DNA of 64,000 nt from Lineus longissimus (taxonomy: Eukaryota > Nemertea > Pilidiophora > Heteronemertea > Lineidae): NCBI RefSeq assembly GCF_910592395.1, contig NC_088322.1:5947431-6011430 (forward strand), written 5' to 3'. Within the stretch, counting starts at the first letter, position 1, and every line of letters starts with the position of its first letter. A model generated the notes under the pieces. The model searched no databases, was not told the DNA's origin, and saw only the letters and a program-made list of their open reading frames with translations. Below, piece by piece: positions 32,912 through 44,252 of the stretch. The translations under genes and the position numbers were made by a program.

Positions 32912-34139
32912 ATATATATATGAATATTTGCATACTACCAAGTATCCACCTTTTTCTCAGCAATATTAGTTGCTAGCTGTGCTAAATTGGTGCCAATCAT
33001 TATTTGGGTATGACTTCTCAATGATACAGTTGCAAAAAATCCAAAAATATCAAATTATCAAAATATCAAAATTTTAATATTTCGATATATCTCAAAACCG
33101 AAATGAGATTTATCCAAATTTTTTTCACAGAAAGTCTTAGCAATGTGCAAGATATAAGGTAGGGTAAATTTGGTTTTGAAAAATTGATCTACAAAAAAGT
33201 AAAAAAAATATGCCTCTCAAAATTATGTAATAACTTTGTTATGCAATTGGTCCTGATATCAACTATCACGTCATTCGATAGCCAAGAAGATTCTTCACCA
33301 TTGGTGAAAATTTGGGTTCAATAGGATTGGCCGTTTTTGAGAAAATGTGCAAAAACTGGTGTCCATAAACTTTTGACCATGATTGTACGTACATGTACAT
33401 GTTTTATTGTATCCACATCACGTGATTACCACATCTTTCAGGCTACGAATAATATTTTTTATTTGTTGTCTTAATAACGTCACGGACTGTGAGAGTTGAA
33501 TATGGTACATGTACTTGCACTTGCACGGGATACAAAGTGTCAACTGTGAATAGGAAATGGTGAAAAGAATTTTGAAAATTAAAAAAAAATGATTTCCCCA
33601 AGATGATCGTCCATCAGTTGAACTTGATGATGGCACCTATAATACTAGAAATAAAATATTATGTTTGTTGAATAATTTATTGACTTTTCATGTTTATCGG
33701 CTTATGTTTTGACGACATGTACAGACAAATAACCAAAGGCTGTCGTTCTAGGATAAAACATGCATTTCTGGGACAATCTCATTCATGAGAGTTGAATATG
33801 GTACATGTACTTGCACATGCAGTTCACCCTGCCCCCACTATTTTGGAAAAAGACTACTTTCATTTTGGATATTACAACATTTGGAAGGGGTACGTCGTTC
33901 ACTGGTGGTGTTGGAAAATAGAAATGCCGTGGGGGATACACAATACCGTAGTGCAGTTCTCATCACGAATTTGCTGAAACTAGTGTCTCCCACTCCCAGG
34001 ACCACTACAACAAAACCAATGACAAATATACTTCACTTCATTCCCCAACTCCTACCATCTTCCAAGTTACAATTTCACAGAACCCTAACAATTAAATGTA
34101 ACTCCGTACAATTCCCGAACTCCCATCTTCCCCATCCAT
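32912..34139. other. AT-rich non-coding stretch within Harbinger element 2
   Basis: No gene seen. Runs such as ATATCAAAATTTTAATATTTCG and the phrase GTCCATAAACTTTTGACC (33360) resemble remains of mariner-type elements, but no ends could be defined. GTTGAATATGGTACATGTAC occurs twice (about 33496 and 33790), showing a short duplication. Confidence 0.4.
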
Positions 34140-34533
34140 AATTCCACAGAAAAACAAACCCTACCTCCACACCTCCCCATCTTCCCTCTTCCCAGTGACA
34201 CAACCCAAGGACACAGACACAGCCAACAAGTCGCTCCACAATTCCCCAACTCCCATCTTCCCCGGTCCATAGTTCCACAGAAGGACAAACCCTACCTCCA
34301 CACCTCCCCATCTTCCCTCTTCCCAGTGACACAACCCAAGGACACAGACACAGCCAACAAGTCGCTCCACAATTCCCCAACTCCCAACTTCCCGGTCCAA
34401 AGTTCCACAGGAGGACCAACCTTACTTCCACACTTCCCCATCTTCCCTCTTCCCATCAACAAAACCCAAGGACACTGACACAGACAAATTCCAACAAGTC
34501 GCTCCACAATTCCCCAACTCCCACCTCCCCGGT
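34140..34533. repeat. Minisatellite of about 130 bp, left part
   Basis: Units begin CCACAGAAGGACAAACC-like at about 34145, 34275 and 34405. C/A-rich on plus; frames stay open on minus by chance. A gypsy element is inserted at 34534, and the array continues at 40696 to about 40800. Confidence 0.85.
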
Positions 34534-34702
34534 TGTTATGATATTACCTATTACTCGTTATACTAACCATACTAACCATATACCTTATATAGCTTACTAA
34601 TCATCACGTGACCTGAATCTTTATATATCTTAGTTACTTTAATAAACTGGCTTATACCTGTCAACCGTTGTGCGTGTTGCATCTGTGCCTGAGCAAGAAA
34701 CA
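34534..34702 (+). repeat. 5' LTR of gypsy element 3
   Basis: TGTTATGATATTACC to GAGCAAGAAACA. AATAAA at about 34641 is the polyadenylation signal, and TATATA runs lie upstream of it. Confidence 0.95.
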
Positions 34703-34776
34703 GAACATGGTGACAGAAGTGGTCACTCTTCGACGATCATAACGTTCTTAGGGTGGACTATCAGTATTAATGGACT

Positions 34777-37032
34777 ATGTCATCCGATGACGAGACAGAG
34801 GAGGAAAACACGGGCCCACAAATAGTCATGGCAGAACGTCCGAATCTCAAGCCGCCAGCACCTCTTGCTCTAACGGGGAATATTTCGGCGAATTGGAGGC
34901 GATGGAAGCAGAAATTTACGATATTTCTAACGGCATCACGGATAACGGAGGAACCTATCAAGGTCGCTCTTCTTCTCCACTCAATCGGAGATGAAGGACT
35001 GGAAGTTTTCAATTCATTTGGATTACCTGATGATGTCGAATACGCCCCGCTTATTCAAAAATTCGAGGAATATTGCACGCCTCAGAAGAATGTAACATTT
35101 GAACGCCATAGATTCAATTCAAGGATACAGCAGGAAGGCGAGTCCTTTGACTGTTTCCTCACGGATATAAAAATAAAAGCCAAGGACTGTGAATTTGACA
35201 CTCTAAGAGACTCCTTAATAAAGGATCGCATTGTATTTGGCATACGAATGGATCGCACGAGGGAACGTCTGCTTAGGGAGAAGGAACTCACCCTCACCAA
35301 GGCGATAGATATATGCCGAGCAGCTGAGTTAACCAAGGAACAGATGAGTTCGCTGTCTAACGGACAGCGGCGTGATGAACAGACTGACAAAACAGTAAAT
35401 GCAGTAGGCCGACAAGGATACAACAAAGCCGCCTCGGGTTATCATAACCAATCAACGTATAAAGGCAGCGGAGCCAAGTGCGGGAATTGCGGGACTTTTC
35501 ATCAACCACGGCAATGTCCTGCCTATGGCAAACAATGCAAGGGTTGCAAAAGGCTAAATCACTTCATCCGCTGCTGCAGGTCAACCAATAAACAAGTCCA
35601 CAGCGTAGAGGAGGAGGACGATGACGGTACGTACGAGTCTTTGTTCATTGGCAGCATCAATCAGTTAAAGGGAACAGACGAGTCTGATCAACAATGGCTA
35701 ACGAAACTGAAGATGGGTCAGCGGCAGGTTTTCGTGAATTTGAAGATAGATACGGGAGCACAGGCCAACGTGCTGCCGTATGACCTATTCAAGCGGATCT
35801 GTAACAAACGAGATCTCATAAAAACGAAAATACGGTTAACCACTTACGACGGAACACCGCTACCGGTGGCAGGGAGTTGCAGGATTCGATGCATATACAA
35901 GGATAACACATTTTACGAGGATTTCGTAGTAGTGGACAAACGCAGTGATCCGGTCCTAGGGCTTCGCACGTCTGTCAAGATGAATTTGCTTCAACGTATC
36001 GATGCGCTTAATAGGCCTACGTCAGATAGTGAATGCATACTCGACGAATATAAGGATATATTCGAAGGTCTTGGTTGTCTAGATGTGCCAGAGCATCATA
36101 TTGAAATTGATCCATCAGTGAAACCAGTGATTCATGCGCCGAGGAAATTTCCCATTGCAATGCAGGATAGATTCAAAACTCAACTTGATCGATTGGTTGG
36201 TATGAATGTGCTCAAAAAAGTGGATGAGCCCACTGATTGGGTAAATTCAATTGTGTTAGTTGAAAAATCAGATAAATCGCTACGTATTTGTTTAGATCCG
36301 AAAGATTTAAACACTGCTGTGAAACGGGAGCATTTTCCATTGATCACATTGGATGAAATTAGCACTAAACTCGCTGGGGCGAAGTACTTTACTGTTCTTG
36401 ACGCGTCCAATGGATTCTGGCAACAAAAGTTGGATACGGAAAGTTCTATGCTCACAACATTCAACACATGTTTTGGGAGGTATCGCTTTCTCCGTCTTCC
36501 GTTCGGAATCTCCTCGAGTGCTGAAGTGTTCAATAAAGCAGTGACGCAAATTCTGGAAAATTTGGAGGGAGTCATCAGCTACATCGACGATTTGTTAGTC
36601 TGGGGACGCACGAAAGAGGAACACGACGAGCGACTTAGGAAAGTATTGGATCGCCTACGGGAGAAGGGGTTAAAGCTCAATAGACGCAAATGCAGAGTTG
36701 GACTCTCAGAGGTTGTTTACATAGGAGGATTACTAAGCGCAGATGGGGTCAAACCGGACCCGCAGAAAGTGCAAGCAATCGTGGATATGCCTCAACCAGA
36801 TTGCAAGGCCGCATTACGCAGATTTCTAGGATTAGTAACATACTTTGGAAAGTATTTGCCGAACTTGTCAGACATTACGTCACCGCTCAGGCAGCTTCTT
36901 CCAGAAGATGCTGAGTGGGCTTGGCTGAAACAGCAGTCCGATGCTGTAGCGCAATTAAAAACAATGTTGACAACAGCACCAACGCTGAAATTCTATGATG
37001 TAACAAAACCAGTGACATTGACAGTTGATGCA
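34777..37032 (+). CDS. Gypsy-3 gag-pol, first part (gag, protease, RT, start of RNase H)
   Basis: A single fused frame begins at ATG 34777; a short upstream ATG at 34770 ends at once. Gag occupies about 290 residues with the zinc region CGNCGTFHQPRQC ... CKGCKRLNHFIRCC. The protease shows LKIDTGAQANVLP. The RT shows LRICLDPKDLN, FTVLDASNGFWQ, LRLPFGISSSAEVFNK and catalytic SYIDDLLVWG at about 36576-36605. RNase H begins TLTVDA at 37032, where a composite element with TGCA duplication enters. No stop or shift occurs before that. The two halves agree in frame once the insert is subtracted (1441 bp with one TGCA), so the copy was coding-competent when hit. Confidence 0.93.
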
Positions 37033-37476
37033 GAGACAAGACCACAATTGATTTTTTAAGCCTTTTAGCAGTTAAATTGTCAATGTTTGACCGCGACGCA
37101 TCAAAGAACGCGTGGTGTTGTGAATCTGAAATTTAGATTATGTTATTCCGGACAGTCGGGCAAGTAAATGGTGAAAAATAAAATGGTGATTGACCACGGA
37201 AATTTTTTTTTAATCGACAAATTAGACAGACTTTGATATTTCCACTCTTTTCAGCCAACTGGCAGAAAAAACTCAAAACACGCCCCCTATTACCCAATTA
37301 GCAAAATTCGAAATTAATTTTTTCATCAAATAATTTCTTTATATCTGTAGACTTGCCACAACAAATATTTTTTCAATACCTCTCCAAATATGTACTTGAG
37401 AGTAAAAAACATGCACTCGTCTAATAGATAGGCCTGGACCCTCCAACCTATGAATATTCATTAGTGGTCTTGTCTC
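37033..37476 (+). repeat. Composite element, direct repeat copy 1
   Basis: 444 bp with 13-bp inverted ends. Identical by eye to 38026-38469. Confidence 0.93.
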
Positions 37477-38025
37477 AATGAAGGTACATTTCAGGGGTTA
37501 ACATTTTGAGATTTTTTTCAAACTAATGTACATGACATCCCACAACTCTCCAACAAAGGAAAGTCATATCTGGACATTTTTGGAGAAATGAGAGACATTT
37601 CAAAGAGTGGTACAACTGTGCCAAAGCGACGAAAGAGGACAAAATCGACAAAAAGTCATGATTTTGCACCCAACAGCACCAAATTCAAAGACCTGCCCTG
37701 GCCAGAATAAGCAAGCTATGGAGCTGAAACTTTAGGATGTGATTTAGGAATATATTTGCTGCTTAGGGCACAACTTTCAGAATCAAGGCCTAAGTAGTTT
37801 CAAAGAAATTACAAAATGAATGGCAACACAACAAGACTTGTAAAAATGAAACCGAACTTAGACCGGGGTTAGGTTGACTCTTATTTGGGTCAAATTAAGT
37901 TTTTTTCTCATTATTTAGGCTTGTTTTGACCTTAAATCATCAGCAATACAATATTCTAAATGAATTAGAGTGATTTGAGCACATTCAAATTTTTCACTAT
38001 ATTGACCCAAAATGTAGTGTAAATA

Positions 38026-38469
38026 GAGACAAGACCACAATTGATTTTTTAAGCCTTTTAGCAGTTAAATTGTCAATGTTTGACCGCGACGCATCAAAGA
38101 ACGCGTGGTGTTGTGAATCTGAAATTTAGATTATGTTATTCCGGACAGTCGGGCAAGTAAATGGTGAAAAATAAAATGGTGATTGACCACGGAAATTTTT
38201 TTTTAATCGACAAATTAGACAGACTTTGATATTTCCACTCTTTTCAGCCAACTGGCAGAAAAAACTCAAAACACGCCCCCTATTACCCAATTAGCAAAAT
38301 TCGAAATTAATTTTTTCATCAAATAATTTCTTTATATCTGTAGACTTGCCACAACAAATATTTTTTCAATACCTCTCCAAATATGTACTTGAGAGTAAAA
38401 AACATGCACTCGTCTAATAGATAGGCCTGGACCCTCCAACCTATGAATATTCATTAGTGGTCTTGTCTC
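38026..38469 (+). repeat. Composite element, direct repeat copy 2
   Basis: 444 bp with 13-bp inverted ends. Identical by eye to 37033-37476. Confidence 0.93.
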
Positions 38470-40198
38470 TGCATCTCAGAAAGGACTGGGTGGCGCCATT
38501 TTGCAAGATGGGGCACCGATAGCTTATGCGTCAAGGGCATTAACCCCAACCGAACAGCGTTATGCCCAGATTGAAAAAGAAACATTAGCAGTTGTGTTTG
38601 GGTGCGAGCGTTTCCACCAATTCTTATATGCGCGGAATTTTGACGTCGAATCAGATCACAAACCACTTGAGTCAATTCTTAAGAAACAACTTGGGCAGGC
38701 ACCGCCCAGAATTCAGAGATTTCTACTGAGGTTGCAAAAGTACACTTTCAACTTGCGTTTTGTGCCTGGTAAGGAAATGTATGTAGCTGACGCGTTAAGT
38801 CGAGCATACTTGGAGGACTCAGATCGTGATAATGAACTCTCACAGGAAGCCCAATTACAAGTTCATGCGCTAGTGTCTAGCTTACCAATAACCGCAGGAA
38901 AAGCTGATGAGCTAAAACGTGAAATACAAACTGACTCTGAATTGCAGACATTGTATAAAACTATAGAATCAGGTTGGCCGGAAAATTGTTCTGAAGTTCA
39001 AGATGTCGTGAAACCATACTGGAACTGTCGCGATGAACTATACATTACTGAAGGATACATATTCAAAGGACACAAAATTGTGATTCCGCCATCAATGCGC
39101 AAAGACATGCTGCAAAAAGTGCATGAGGGACATCTAGGAATAGAAATGTGTCGAAGACGTGCGCGGGAGGTCATATATTGGCCAGGACTAAATAGTCAAA
39201 TCGCTGAAATGGTCTCAAAATGCACAACATGTCAGAAACATTGCAATAAACAGCAAAAGGAACCGCTCATGTCGCATCCCATACCGCAAAGGCCGTCGCA
39301 AAACATATCTAGTGATCTATGTGTGGTCTATGGGAAAGACTACTTAGTGATAGTTGATGCGTACTCAGGCTATTTCGAGATAGCTCTGCTTGATGACACT
39401 ACAAGTGAAACCATAATCAAACATTGTAAATCTATATTTGCGCGCCATGGAATACCTGACGAATTCTTCACAGACAATGGTTCTAATCTAGTTAGCCGGA
39501 ACTTTCAAGCTTTCGCAAAAGCATGGGAATTTAAGCTGGTGACATCATCACCAAGATTCCCACAATCAAATGGACTAGTTGAAAAAGCTGTGCAGACCGT
39601 CAAGAAAATTCTCAAGAGAAGCTTCTCCACAGGAGAAGACCCGTATCTAGGACTTTTAGCATACAGGAGTACACCACGTGAAGCAGACATTGCATCGCCT
39701 GCCAAGTTGCTTATGGGTAGAAACCTGCGCACGAGGTTGCCAACGGCAACTTCACAACTCCTACCAGTGGATGCAGTCAAAGTTCAGCAGCAGATACAAA
39801 CGCGACGGGATACGGCAAAGGCATTCTTTGATGGGAAGTCTAGAGCACTCAAACCCCTAAACCCCGGCGATAATGTTATGATAACCTCTCCGGATAAACA
39901 GGGATCCCCAGGAATTGTGGAACAGCAGACATCTGATCCGATATCATATCTGGTCAGAACAAGGAATAACACTTTGCGACGTAACCGTAGACACCTCCGC
40001 CAGGTGCCCAGGGGCAGTATCCAGGAAAATGACCTGGAACAGGAAATTGAAGATGTAGACTCTGACGCAACAATCTCTAATGAAAGACTAGAATCTCGTG
40101 AGAATGAACTCCTCATAAACACTACGCCTGACACCCCGCAATTAGTTACAACAAGGTCAGGTCGTCTTGTCAGACCACCGGATAGATATGGTCATTAG
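38470..40198 (+). CDS. Gypsy-3 gag-pol, second part (RNase H, integrase)
   Basis: The frame resumes at TGCA 38470 with SQKGLGGAILQDGAPIAYA (RNase H) and SDHKPLESIL, ending in VADALSRAYL. The zinc finger is HEGHLGIEMCRRRAREV ... CTTCQKH. The integrase core has LVIVDAYSGYFEI (D), FFTDNGSNLVS (D) and FPQSNGLVEKAVQTVKKIL (E). The tail has NPGDNVMI and a GPY/F-type barrel region, then an acidic end and RPPDRYGH. The stop is at 40196-40198. No defects were seen. Order and motifs are standard Ty3/gypsy, unlike the Gmr1-like element around it. Confidence 0.93.
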
Positions 40199-40526
40199 TT
40201 CAACTTATGCTAAAGTTACTCAACTCAACAGATGTGAATAGACTGATTAATTAGAGCAGACCAGCCTCTAATCTCTTGTGTTTAGGTTTCGGAAAATGCG
40301 TGTGGTTCTTATATAACTTTTAAATGTTTATGTTTTAGTATTAGCGTGACCTTAGTTCAGTTCATAGTTATTTTCATTCAGACATAACAAGGTGATTTAC
40401 TTGCAGACTATTTGGATTAATCTTTATTCAGCGTCTCGTGCGATATGAGTTTTTGATGTTTGTAATTGACTCTTGGATTTGCAGTTAACTATTTTGTGTT
40501 GCTTTGCTTCCTCTCCGTAAGGGGAA
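40199..40526 (+). other. Gypsy-3 3' untranslated region
   Basis: Non-coding, between the pol stop and the polypurine tract at about 40517-40526. Confidence 0.7.
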
Positions 40527-40695
40527 TGTTATGATATTACCTATTATTCGTTATACTAACCATACTAACCATATACCTTATATAGCTTACTAATCATCAC
40601 GTGACCTGTATCTTTATATATCTTAGTTACTTTAATAAACTGGCTTATACCTGTCGACCGTTGTGCGTGTTGCATCTATGCCTGAGCAAGAAACA
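40527..40695 (+). repeat. 3' LTR of gypsy element 3
   Basis: Same 169-bp length as the 5' LTR, with four substitutions (about 2.4 percent). It follows GTAAGGGGAA. Confidence 0.95.
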
Positions 40696-40800
40696 GGTCC
40701 ATATTTCCACAGGAGGACAAACCTTACTTCCACAGTTCCCCATCTTCCCTCTTCCCAGCAACAAAACCCAAGGACACAGACATAGACCAATTCCAAACCA
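40696..40800. repeat. Minisatellite, right remainder
   Basis: Continues the unit broken at 34533 (GGTCCATATTTCCACAGGAG). It fades near 40800. Confidence 0.75.
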
Positions 40801-41872
40801 TTACACATGCAAAGCATGCAAAAATGCTAGATGCATAACATAACAATAGAAAATACTTCAAATGCACAGACTATACTTACATACACTGATATACAGGACA
40901 CCCATGTGTACATTGTGTAAAATAGGCCTACAATTTGTGAATTTTGATTTGCCAACGATAGTTCTGAAGTGTGACTTATCAAAAGACTCCCGTACCAATT
41001 GTGTATCCTAGAGTTATCTATTCCAATCTCATTTTGAAAACACATCTTGAAGAAGGATTATTTAGCCTCCCAAGCACACTCTTAATGCGCTCAAATGACT
41101 TACAGGAAACACGAAATCAAAATGTAGAAAGTCGCGTCAGCTATACCAAGGAAGTACCAATATCAATTCCCACGTATTGCATATTATACAGTACTTGAGC
41201 CATGAAGACCATAGTGAATGGGCAGTTTGCGCAATTATTTCATGGTATTTATGATCATTTTATCCGTAAAGTGAAGTGCCGTTCACAGACCATGACAAGA
41301 TCTGTGAATCGTGTACTATATTGTGCCTACATGCATGCATTACATACTAGGTACACACGGACACACAGTCCAAGAGCAAACTGTATGTTACTGGTACTCC
41401 CCCCCCCGCCCTCCATATGCGGGTCAACCATACGTGTATCTGTGTTCCAGTCGTATCAAGACCCCCCTCCCGGCCCTAGTCATAGAATTTCCCCTGAGTG
41501 AGGTCCCAAAATATGATACATTTAAAATTTGGAACTCGGATGCGGTGCAATTGATAAAACGATCTCTAATTCATTCACTCACTGATCATGGCGACGGATG
41601 AGACGCCTGCCATCCATGACCATGATGATCTGACAGGTCATAATCTACTCTGACAGCGTTGAAACTTGACTGCATGTTGAGCATGGGGCCTAGGCCTTTA
41701 TTAAGCTTCTTAAACTGGGACTAGGCCTACTACCCTTTCTCCCTCCGTCTGACTCTGGTCATCATCAGCGCTTCTTATAAATAGTTACTAGTACAAAACA
41801 TGCTTTTAACCCCCATGCTGTGGATACTGGATGAGAATGAAATTTTCTCACTTGTTCTTGTATATTTTCAGA
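40801..41872. other. Non-coding part of Harbinger element 2
   Basis: No gene recognised. A C-run (C9 at about 41400) and AGGCCTA words are present. It precedes the Myb-like exon and may hold its promoter and first non-coding exon: the AG of CAG just before 41875 looks like a splice acceptor. Confidence 0.4.
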
Positions 41873-41874
41873 AT

Positions 41875-42852
41875 CATGGCAACACCCAGCCCAAAACGTT
41901 TTATTCGCTTCACACCAGCAATAGACATCTTAGTTTTAAGAGAAATAGCTGCGGTAAACCCACACGACAATCCTACCAAATGGACTAAAGTTGTGGACAA
42001 CAGCAATGCGGCTGAAAGAAAAGACTGAAAGACTAGCAACGCTTCTAGCTGCCTATATAAAAGAAGACATGGATTCCCTTAAGAGGTAAGAAATTGATTG
42101 AAATCATGCATGTCCAGTGAAAACGCCTCCAGTAGCTTTTTCTTTTAAATTCAGGATTAAAGACTGAAGCCCTGAATTTAAAACAGAATCTCCAAAATAC
42201 GCATTTTTAAACGTTTCATTCATTGGTGAATTGTGCTGTAAAAATTGATAGCTTTCTCATTGTCCTTGTAGATCAGGTATAGAGGAGGAGTATGATGAAA
42301 GGGAGCAGCTACTGCAGGAAATAAGGGAGTTGAAGAATGAGGCTGAGAATGTGAAAAAGGAGAAGAAGGCAGACAAGGCCGCAAAAAAGGAAAAGGAAGA
42401 GTGTCAAGGTGAAGAAATTCGTCGGAAGGCAATGGAGGGCATGACAAGTAAGTCAAATACGGCCAGTTGTTGCTGAGCAATGGCGTACATGAATAAATGT
42501 GAATTATGAGCTCGGTCAAATTTGAATCCAAGTGCAATACAAAATATATTTTACAAATACCTATATTTGTTGGCTTAGTCATTTCAGAAGAACTGACTCC
42601 CAAAAATAGCCTTTGAAATCCACGTTTTCCTGAATAAAAAGAAACATTGGTGTCACATTTTGTTTCATTTCAGAAAATCCAACACCAACGAAGAAAGCCA
42701 AGTTTGATGTGGGTGATTATTTGGAGAGGAAGGCGGACATTGAGGAAAGGAGGCTTTCCCTTGAGGAGAAGAAGCAAGAGGCTGAGAGGGAGGAGAGGAG
42801 GGTTTCATGGAGGCCCTTCTCAAATTCTGTAACAAATAGTCAGATGAAATAA
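41875..42852 (+). pseudogene. Harbinger element 2 Myb/SANT-like accessory protein, three exons, frameshifted
   Basis: Exon 1 (41875 to about 42088) starts MATPSPKRFIRFTPAIDILV, a typical opening of Harbinger Myb partners, and holds the trihelical DNA-binding domain (NPTKWTKVV). A one-base shift near 42015 is needed to reach KTERLATLLAAYIKEDMDSL before the GTAAG donor. Exon 2 (about 42272-42449) begins SGIEEEYDEREQLLQEIREL and is a Lys/Glu-rich coiled coil. Exon 3 (about 42675-42852) continues with DYLERKADIEERRLSLEE. A further shift near 42808 would give the usual ending EALLKFCNK. The matching transposase is at 55940-57022. Confidence 0.78.
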
Positions 42853-44252
42853 TAAAAGTTGATGCTATACATGACTCTCATAAAACAGCGCCGCCTATTG
42901 TTCAACTGACAGGAAATGACGTCATACGAGGAAATCCATCAGATTGGGCCACAATATTTTCAAGTAAAGTACATGAGTAGGATTTGAACATGGAACGTTG
43001 AATTTCTTACTTATAATACGATCCATGAAAGAGATAAGGACCTAATGTAAGTTGGCAGTGACTTTGCTGGCCATTTTGTGTGCCACATTGCATTGAAAAC
43101 TGCAGTTATTAAGATACTTTCACTCGTTCTTGTTCACTGGCACTGCTGCTGCATCTGCATGCATCATCATACATACATGATATACATACATCTCTACTCT
43201 ACAGCATTGCACACATTCACAGTGCAAAGTACAATAATTTTGTAGTGGGCCTACATGCATCGTTTCTAAAGCAGTTTAGAGTATCTTCGCATGCTGTAGC
43301 TGTAGTAGACTAGAGTCTTAGAGAGCTATGACAGGCCTGTTAGTGGTGCTAACACTGCTAGTGTAGTGGTGTACTGTAGTAGGCTGGAGCTGCGCTCTTA
43401 GCAGCTTGCGCTCATGAGTGACATGACATTGAGCTAGTCGTATAGCCATACGCCCATAGCTCCATGACATCACATAGGCCTACATGTACCATTGTGTACA
43501 GTCAGCCCCACACTGCCTGTCGGACTGTGTCAATCGTCATGCCATGCTCACTGGCTAGCTACAGTACATGAGTATAGACACAAAGCCACATGCCCCTGGC
43601 CCTGAAGAAACAAGGCAGGTCGGCTGCTACACTTGATTTACACAGGGGTTTAGAGTTGGCCTACTAATATAGAGACCGGGTAGAGAGGGCTTAATAGAAG
43701 AAGAAGCAGATAAGCCTAGCCTCCTGCTTGACCCTACTTTCCTAGGCTTATCCCTTCTGTTAAGCCCTCTAAACCCCTGTAACTTACTAGCCTTCAGGGG
43801 CCTGTGCTACAGATCAGTGTCATAGGCGAAGGGTAGCCTGTAATACATTTCCTTAAAATGGTTTTACTTTTTAGCATGTTCTTAATTTTATTTTTTTAGG
43901 TTGAAAGATGACAACCCTTTAAAATGGTTCCAGTAATACTAATAGTAGTGATACCAGTCGTACCACTACTGGCACTAGCTTGTTGGACATCACCAATGTG
44001 AGTAAAACAACAGTCAAACTTCTTGTCAAACTTGTGTTTTTGTAGCCGATGCCAACTTAAGATTTGTCATTTTAAGCTCGACAAGTTTTCAATCCTCCAA
44101 TGCCAGCTAGTTCAGCAGCAGCTATGTCCAGTGTACCGTATTACCTTAGAGATATGGATCTTCCTGACAGAAAAGGTTTTATGGGACTAGTGTAGTTTAA
44201 CCAGAATGTGATGAAAATGAAACACAAAACGTATATTTCACTCGTATTCCAG
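42853..44252. other. Border zone, with a possible first exon of the YqaJ gene
   Basis: Harbinger sequence gives way to ISL2EU sequence somewhere here; no clear inverted end was found. A Ser/Thr-rich stretch before a GTGAGT donor (about 43930-43998: SSNTNSSDTSRTTTGTSLLD) may be an upstream exon. Otherwise non-coding. Confidence 0.4.
43642..43780. repeat. Imperfect hairpin
   Basis: ACAGGGGTTTAGAG and AGGGCTTAATAGAAG pair with CTTCTGTTAAGCCCT and CTCTAAACCCCTGT, with an inner GATAAGCCTAG / CTAGGCTTATC stem. A small foldback or MITE remnant is likely. Confidence 0.55.

Larger units (their letters stand above)
37033..38469. mobile_element. Composite element: two identical 444-bp repeats around 549 bp
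   Basis: Copy 1 (37033-37476) and copy 2 (38026-38469) are direct repeats that look identical over all 444 bp. Each begins GAGACAAGACCAC and ends with its inverted form. Only the outer ends share a 4-bp target copy (TGCA 37029-37032 and 38470-38473); the inner borders read AATG and AATA. The 549-bp middle (37477-38025) is AT-rich and has no ORF, primer-binding site or polypurine tract. Confidence 0.9.
34534..40695 (+). mobile_element. Ty3/gypsy element 3, full length and young, split by a composite insertion
   Basis: Two 169-bp LTRs (34534-34702 and 40527-40695) differ at four positions. A primer-binding-like ATGGTGACAGAAGTGG follows the 5' LTR, and a polypurine AAGGGGAA precedes the 3' LTR. 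One gag-pol frame runs 34777-40198 once the insert 37033-38469 and one TGCA are removed. It landed in the minisatellite at CCCCGGT; only GGT is visible on both sides. Confidence 0.95.

Noticed and set aside
34075-34507. Trp/Gly-rich minus-strand frames
   Set aside because: They arise from the 130-bp minisatellite and have no start context or homology.
37033-38469. Ordinary LTR retrotransposon or TRIM
   Set aside because: The repeats lack TG...CA ends, and no primer-binding site or polypurine tract flanks the centre. The possibility is kept open in the finding.
34534-40695. Retrovirus with envelope gene
   Set aside because: Nothing but a 330-bp non-coding stretch lies between the integrase tail and the 3' LTR, so there is no envelope frame.
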